From CAYWEP01 sp964457405 (GTDB taxonomy: Bacteria > Patescibacteriota > Microgenomatia > Levybacterales > UBA12049): a DNA stretch of 30,715 bases. This document shows, piece after piece, positions 28,334 to 30,715 of this stretch (its first letter is position 1; each line of letters begins with the position of its first letter). The DNA lies in the NCBI GenBank assembly GCA_964457405.1, contig CAYWEP010000007.1:1-30715 (forward strand), given 5' to 3'. A program made the translations under genes and the position numbers. Under the pieces are notes generated by a model. That model did no database searches and was not told the DNA's origin. It saw nothing but the letters and a program-made list of their open reading frames with translations.

Positions 28334-28786
28334 ATGAAAATTCTTCTCGTTTTTGCCACATATTCAAGCGGTACGCATATGGCTTCGGATGTTGTGTCTC
28401 AGCAGTTATCCGCAAAAGGGCACACTGTGGAGTTGAAGGATGTACAGGAAGTGCAACTTGACGCGTTTAATAATTATGATTTGATTATTCTTGCAACGCC
28501 AAGCTGGGATATCGGCGGGCAAGGGGGACAACCACATGAACATTTTGTCGCATTTATTGCAAATGCAAAAGGGAAGACAACGCCCGGGAAAAAATTTGCG
28601 GTCTTTGGATTGGGAGATTCATCGTACCCGCAATTCTGCGGAGGAGTCGATCATCTGGAAAAGTTTGTGAAGGATTTGCAAGGGATACTTGTTGCGCCAT
28701 CGTTGCGGATTGACGGATACTTTTTCAATCAAGACGAAGCAAATAATAAAATCTCCGAATGGCTTGCCTCATTGCCTACCGCGTAA
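28334..28786 (+). CDS. Flavodoxin
   Basis: Small FMN-binding electron carrier, 150 aa. The phosphate-binding loop is at the N-terminus (VFATYSSGTHMAS, here ATYSSGT in place of the usual SxTGNT), followed by the family segments YDLIILATPSWDIGGQGGQ and KKFAVFGLGDSSYPQFCGGVDHLEKF (core FGLGDSSYPQFCGG), whose aromatic and acidic residues stack on the isoalloxazine ring. It starts 3 bp after the iron permease and is surely co-transcribed, which suggests a role in iron reduction or replacement of ferredoxin under low iron. The end overlaps convergent alr by 11 bp. Confidence 0.93.
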   Translation: MKILLVFATYSSGTHMASDVVSQQLSAKGHTVELKDVQEVQLDAFNNYDLIILATPSWDIGGQGGQPHEHFVAFIANAKGKTTPGKKFAVFGLGDSSYPQFCGGVDHLEKFVKDLQGILVAPSLRIDGYFFNQDEANNKISEWLASLPTA

Positions 28787-29912
28787 TGCTTCTCCGTATC
28801 GTTGGCGCGAGACGAACAGCGATATCATAAGGGATAGTATCGGTTTGTTTTGCAATTGCTTCAATAGAGTTTGCATCAGAGCTCTTGTTGGAGATCACAG
28901 TTACTTCTTGCCCGACTCGCGGATTTGTTACCCCACTTATGTCAATTGTTGTAATATTCATACTAATTCTTCCGACAATCGGACACACCCTTCCATTTAC
29001 CAGCATGATGCCACTATTTGATAGTCTTCTGTCAACGCCATCATAATAACCAATCGGCAATACGCCAATTACGATTGGTTTTGGCGCTTTATACGTCCCA
29101 TCATAGCCTACGCGATCTCCAATATTGAGAGATTTTACCTGGACAATTTCCGTTGTCAGTTTTAGGATTGGTTTTAGTTTTTTATTTGGACCACGTGGGT
29201 CAATACCGTAGATCGCTTTCCCAACTCTGGCCAAATTGCCGATAGACCCACTCTTTACAAAATTGAGAAAGCCTGCAGATGCTGCTATGTGCTCCCATGT
29301 GGGTTTTATGCCAAAAGACCAAAGGATTTCTTTTGCTGTATAAAAATTTTTAAGCTGCAATTGTGTTTGTCTGCTTTCTGGTCGGTCTCCTGATGCAAAA
29401 TGCGACATGAGTCCATCTATTTTCAACCGAGGGAAGTGTTTCATGCTCTTAATAAGTGCTGGAAGTTTGTCAATGCGAAATCCTTCTCGGTGCATGCCTG
29501 TATCGACAAATATGTGGATTGTTCCTCCTGGTTGATGTTTGTTTAATGCTTCAAGTTGTTTGTAGTTATATGTTGTGTATGAAAAAGGGAGAGGCTCTTC
29601 GCGTAAATTCTCTGGATCAACGTATCCCATGATATGGATTTTTGTCTTAATGCCATTTTTCCAAAGCAAATATGCTTCAGAAAAACTATTGACACAGAAA
29701 AACGGAGTGTTACTGTCATCAAGCATGGTTGCGATCTCAAGTAGTCCGTGTCCATATGCGTTGCTTTTCAGAACTGGCACGATCGCGATTTTTGGGTTGA
29801 GCGAGGAAAGATAGGTGTAGTTATGTTTGAGCGAAGAAAGCGAAAGTAAGATTTCGTTTTGGTAATTAAGGGCAAGCGGATCTGCAGAGTGCATGAGCGA
29901 ATTATTATGCAT
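28776..29912 (-). CDS. alr: Alanine racemase
   Basis: PLP enzyme making D-alanine for peptidoglycan. The PLP lysine lies in VLKSNAYGHG near the N-terminus, and the TIM-barrel motifs HIFVDTGMHREGF (core VDTGMHREG) and GLMSHFA follow. The second catalytic residue, Tyr, is in VGYDGTYKAPKP, and GYYDGVDRRLSN and the CPIVGRISMN segment complete the active site. The 378-aa length is typical. The start at 29912 overlaps the end of ddl by 8 bp; a later Met (MHSADPL, 29894) is an alternative. With ddl it forms a D-Ala-D-Ala supply operon. Confidence 0.96.
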   Translation of the reverse strand: MHNNSLMHSADPLALNYQNEILLSLSSLKHNYTYLSSLNPKIAIVPVLKSNAYGHGLLEIATMLDDSNTPFFCVNSFSEAYLLWKNGIKTKIHIMGYVDPENLREEPLPFSYTTYNYKQLEALNKHQPGGTIHIFVDTGMHREGFRIDKLPALIKSMKHFPRLKIDGLMSHFASGDRPESRQTQLQLKNFYTAKEILWSFGIKPTWEHIAASAGFLNFVKSGSIGNLARVGKAIYGIDPRGPNKKLKPILKLTTEIVQVKSLNIGDRVGYDGTYKAPKPIVIGVLPIGYYDGVDRRLSNSGIMLVNGRVCPIVGRISMNITTIDISGVTNPRVGQEVTVISNKSSDANSIEAIAKQTDTIPYDIAVRLAPTIRRSITR

Positions 29913-30715
29913 ATGATGTTTTTAATTTTTGCTCTCTTTTGTGTCTTTCTATCGCAAGTTGTATTAATCGATCGATGAGTTCGGAGTAGGGGACACCGCT
30001 TGCCTCCCAGAGTTTCGGATACATGCTGATTTTTGTAAAGCCAGGAATAGTATTTATTTCATTGACAAAAAATTTGCCATTCTTATTAAGAAAAAAATCG
30101 ACTCGCGCCATGCCTTCACAACAAAGCGTTTGAAATGCTTTGACTGCCAGTGCTTGTACCTCTTTTACTTTTTTTTGCTGAAGCGTTGCCGGTATTTGCA
30201 AAGCCGCGCCCTTCTCATCAATATATTTTGCATCGTAGTCATAAAACTCATGCGTTGGAATTATTTCACCAGGTAGTGAGGCAGTAGCGTTCTCATTTCC
30301 TAGAACAGAGCATTCTATTTCCCGACCTTTAATGAATTCTTCAACAAGCATCTTGCTATCATATGAAAACGCAGTATTGACTGCGGATGCAAATTCTTTC
30401 TCGTTATGAACTTTACTGACGCCAACAGACGATCCCGCGTTGGCTGGCTTGACAAAGAAGGGAAGGCCTAGTTGTTTGACTATTTCATTAAACGAAATAC
30501 CTTTGTCATCGCGAGGTCGCCCAAGGCGACCGTGGCGATCTCTTTGAGATTGCTTCGTCGCTTCGCCCTGTACCAGATGGTACGGGGCTTCGCTCCTCGC
30601 AATGACATCTGACCGTTTTACAACAATAAACCTGGCAACTGGCAGTCCTGCGTCGCGCAACAGGCGTTTCATAACGTCTTTGTCCATGCCGACTGCGGAT
30701 CCGAGGACTGATGCA
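29905..30715 (-). CDS. ddl: D-alanine-D-alanine ligase, 5' end outside the window
   Basis: ATP-grasp ligase making D-Ala-D-Ala for peptidoglycan. The frame stays open upstream of the ATG at 30687 to the window edge with the family sequence ASVLGSAVGMDKD, so the true start lies beyond 30715 and the N-terminal domain is not seen. ATP-grasp segments are present: LGLPFFVKPANAGSSVGVSKV (core VKPANAGSSVGV), VEEFIKGREIECSVLGN, and ARVDFFLNKNGKFFVNEINTIPGFT with the metal-binding Glu/Asn (NEINTIPG). A 34-residue repeat-derived insertion separates VVKRSD from KGISFNEIVKQLG. Overlaps alr by 8 bp. Confidence 0.95.
   Translation of the reverse strand, partial: ASVLGSAVGMDKDVMKRLLRDAGLPVARFIVVKRSDVIARSEAPYHLVQGEATKQSQRDRHGRLGRPRDDKGISFNEIVKQLGLPFFVKPANAGSSVGVSKVHNEKEFASAVNTAFSYDSKMLVEEFIKGREIECSVLGNENATASLPGEIIPTHEFYDYDAKYIDEKGAALQIPATLQQKKVKEVQALAVKAFQTLCCEGMARVDFFLNKNGKFFVNEINTIPGFTKISMYPKLWEASGVPYSELIDRLIQLAIERHKREQKLKTSYA
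30505..30606. repeat. 102-bp palindromic element inserted in frame in ddl
   Basis: Ends are GTCATCGCGAGG (30505-30516) and CCTCGCAATGAC (30595-30606), 12-bp inverted repeats with one mismatch. Inside are further palindromes: GTACC-agat-GGTAC (30570-30583) and GGTCGCC-caa-GGCGACC (about 30516-30532). The length is exactly 34 codons, and the element encodes VIARSEAPYHL ... RPRDD in the ddl frame. Part of it (GAGATTGCTTCG, CGCAATGAC) recurs in ychF. Confidence 0.85.

Noticed and set aside
1..30715. Alternative genetic code with UGA as glycine, known in some candidate phyla
   Set aside because: UGA ends ychF, the antiporter gene, the first sigma gene and others at the expected protein length.

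Overview
The window looks like a compact chromosomal segment of a candidate-phyla-radiation (Patescibacteria, Parcubacteria-like) bacterium. This is inferred from very tight gene packing, short or shortened core proteins (a release factor 1 lacking much of its N-terminal domain), small single-domain secreted proteins, frequent promoters sitting directly on start codons, and many short-period tandem repeats in spacers. UGA is an ordinary stop codon here (for example it ends ychF, the CPA2 antiporter and the first sigma factor gene). There are no rRNA or tRNA genes, CRISPR arrays, transposases or phage genes that I can see.

Layout. 1-2530: ychF, then the conserved uS6 (rpsF) - ssb - uS18 (rpsR) operon. 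2640-7070: an envelope quality-control block (unrecognised protein, CtpA-type S41 protease, HtrA/DegP serine protease, SurA-like chaperone, membrane-anchored cupredoxin). 7158-10199: an orphan MoxR ATPase and a CPA2-type K+/H+ antiporter with an RCK domain. 10178-11509 (minus): prfA and rpmE. 11608-17935 (plus): a starvation/stress-type module in which prkA - DUF444 (YeaH-like) - spoVR is bracketed by two different ECF-like sigma factor genes. 17927-20720 (minus): an EamA transporter, hisS and a NYN-domain nuclease. 20844-22654 (minus): a histidine-linked operon consisting of a TrpR/YerC-like repressor, a leader peptide with tandem His codons and a three-part transcription attenuator, a 52-aa ORF, a hisG-like gene and an unrecognised 115-aa gene. 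22655-25030 (minus): M24 peptidase and two exported or anchored proteins. 25166-28786 (plus): degenerate metallo-beta-lactamase-like protein, dnaB, a Pro-rich small protein, FTR1 iron permease and flavodoxin. 28776-30715 (minus): alanine racemase and D-Ala-D-Ala ligase; the ligase gene runs off the right edge.

Most notable signals. (1) A classical histidine attenuator (leader peptide with His-His, mutually exclusive antiterminator and terminator) downstream of a TrpR-like gene that itself carries two palindromic operators on its promoter. (2) The PrkA/DUF444/SpoVR cassette with its two sigma factors. (3) Palindromic repeat elements read through in frame inside conserved genes: a 102-bp element with 12-bp inverted ends inside ddl, related sequence in ychF, and smaller elements in hisS, the antiporter, prfA and the M24 peptidase. 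(4) Spacers built of 7-bp (once 9-bp) periodic tandem repeats, sometimes as inverted pairs forming large hairpins. (5) A recurrent leaderless promoter design, and a pair of divergent promoters sharing one -35 box.
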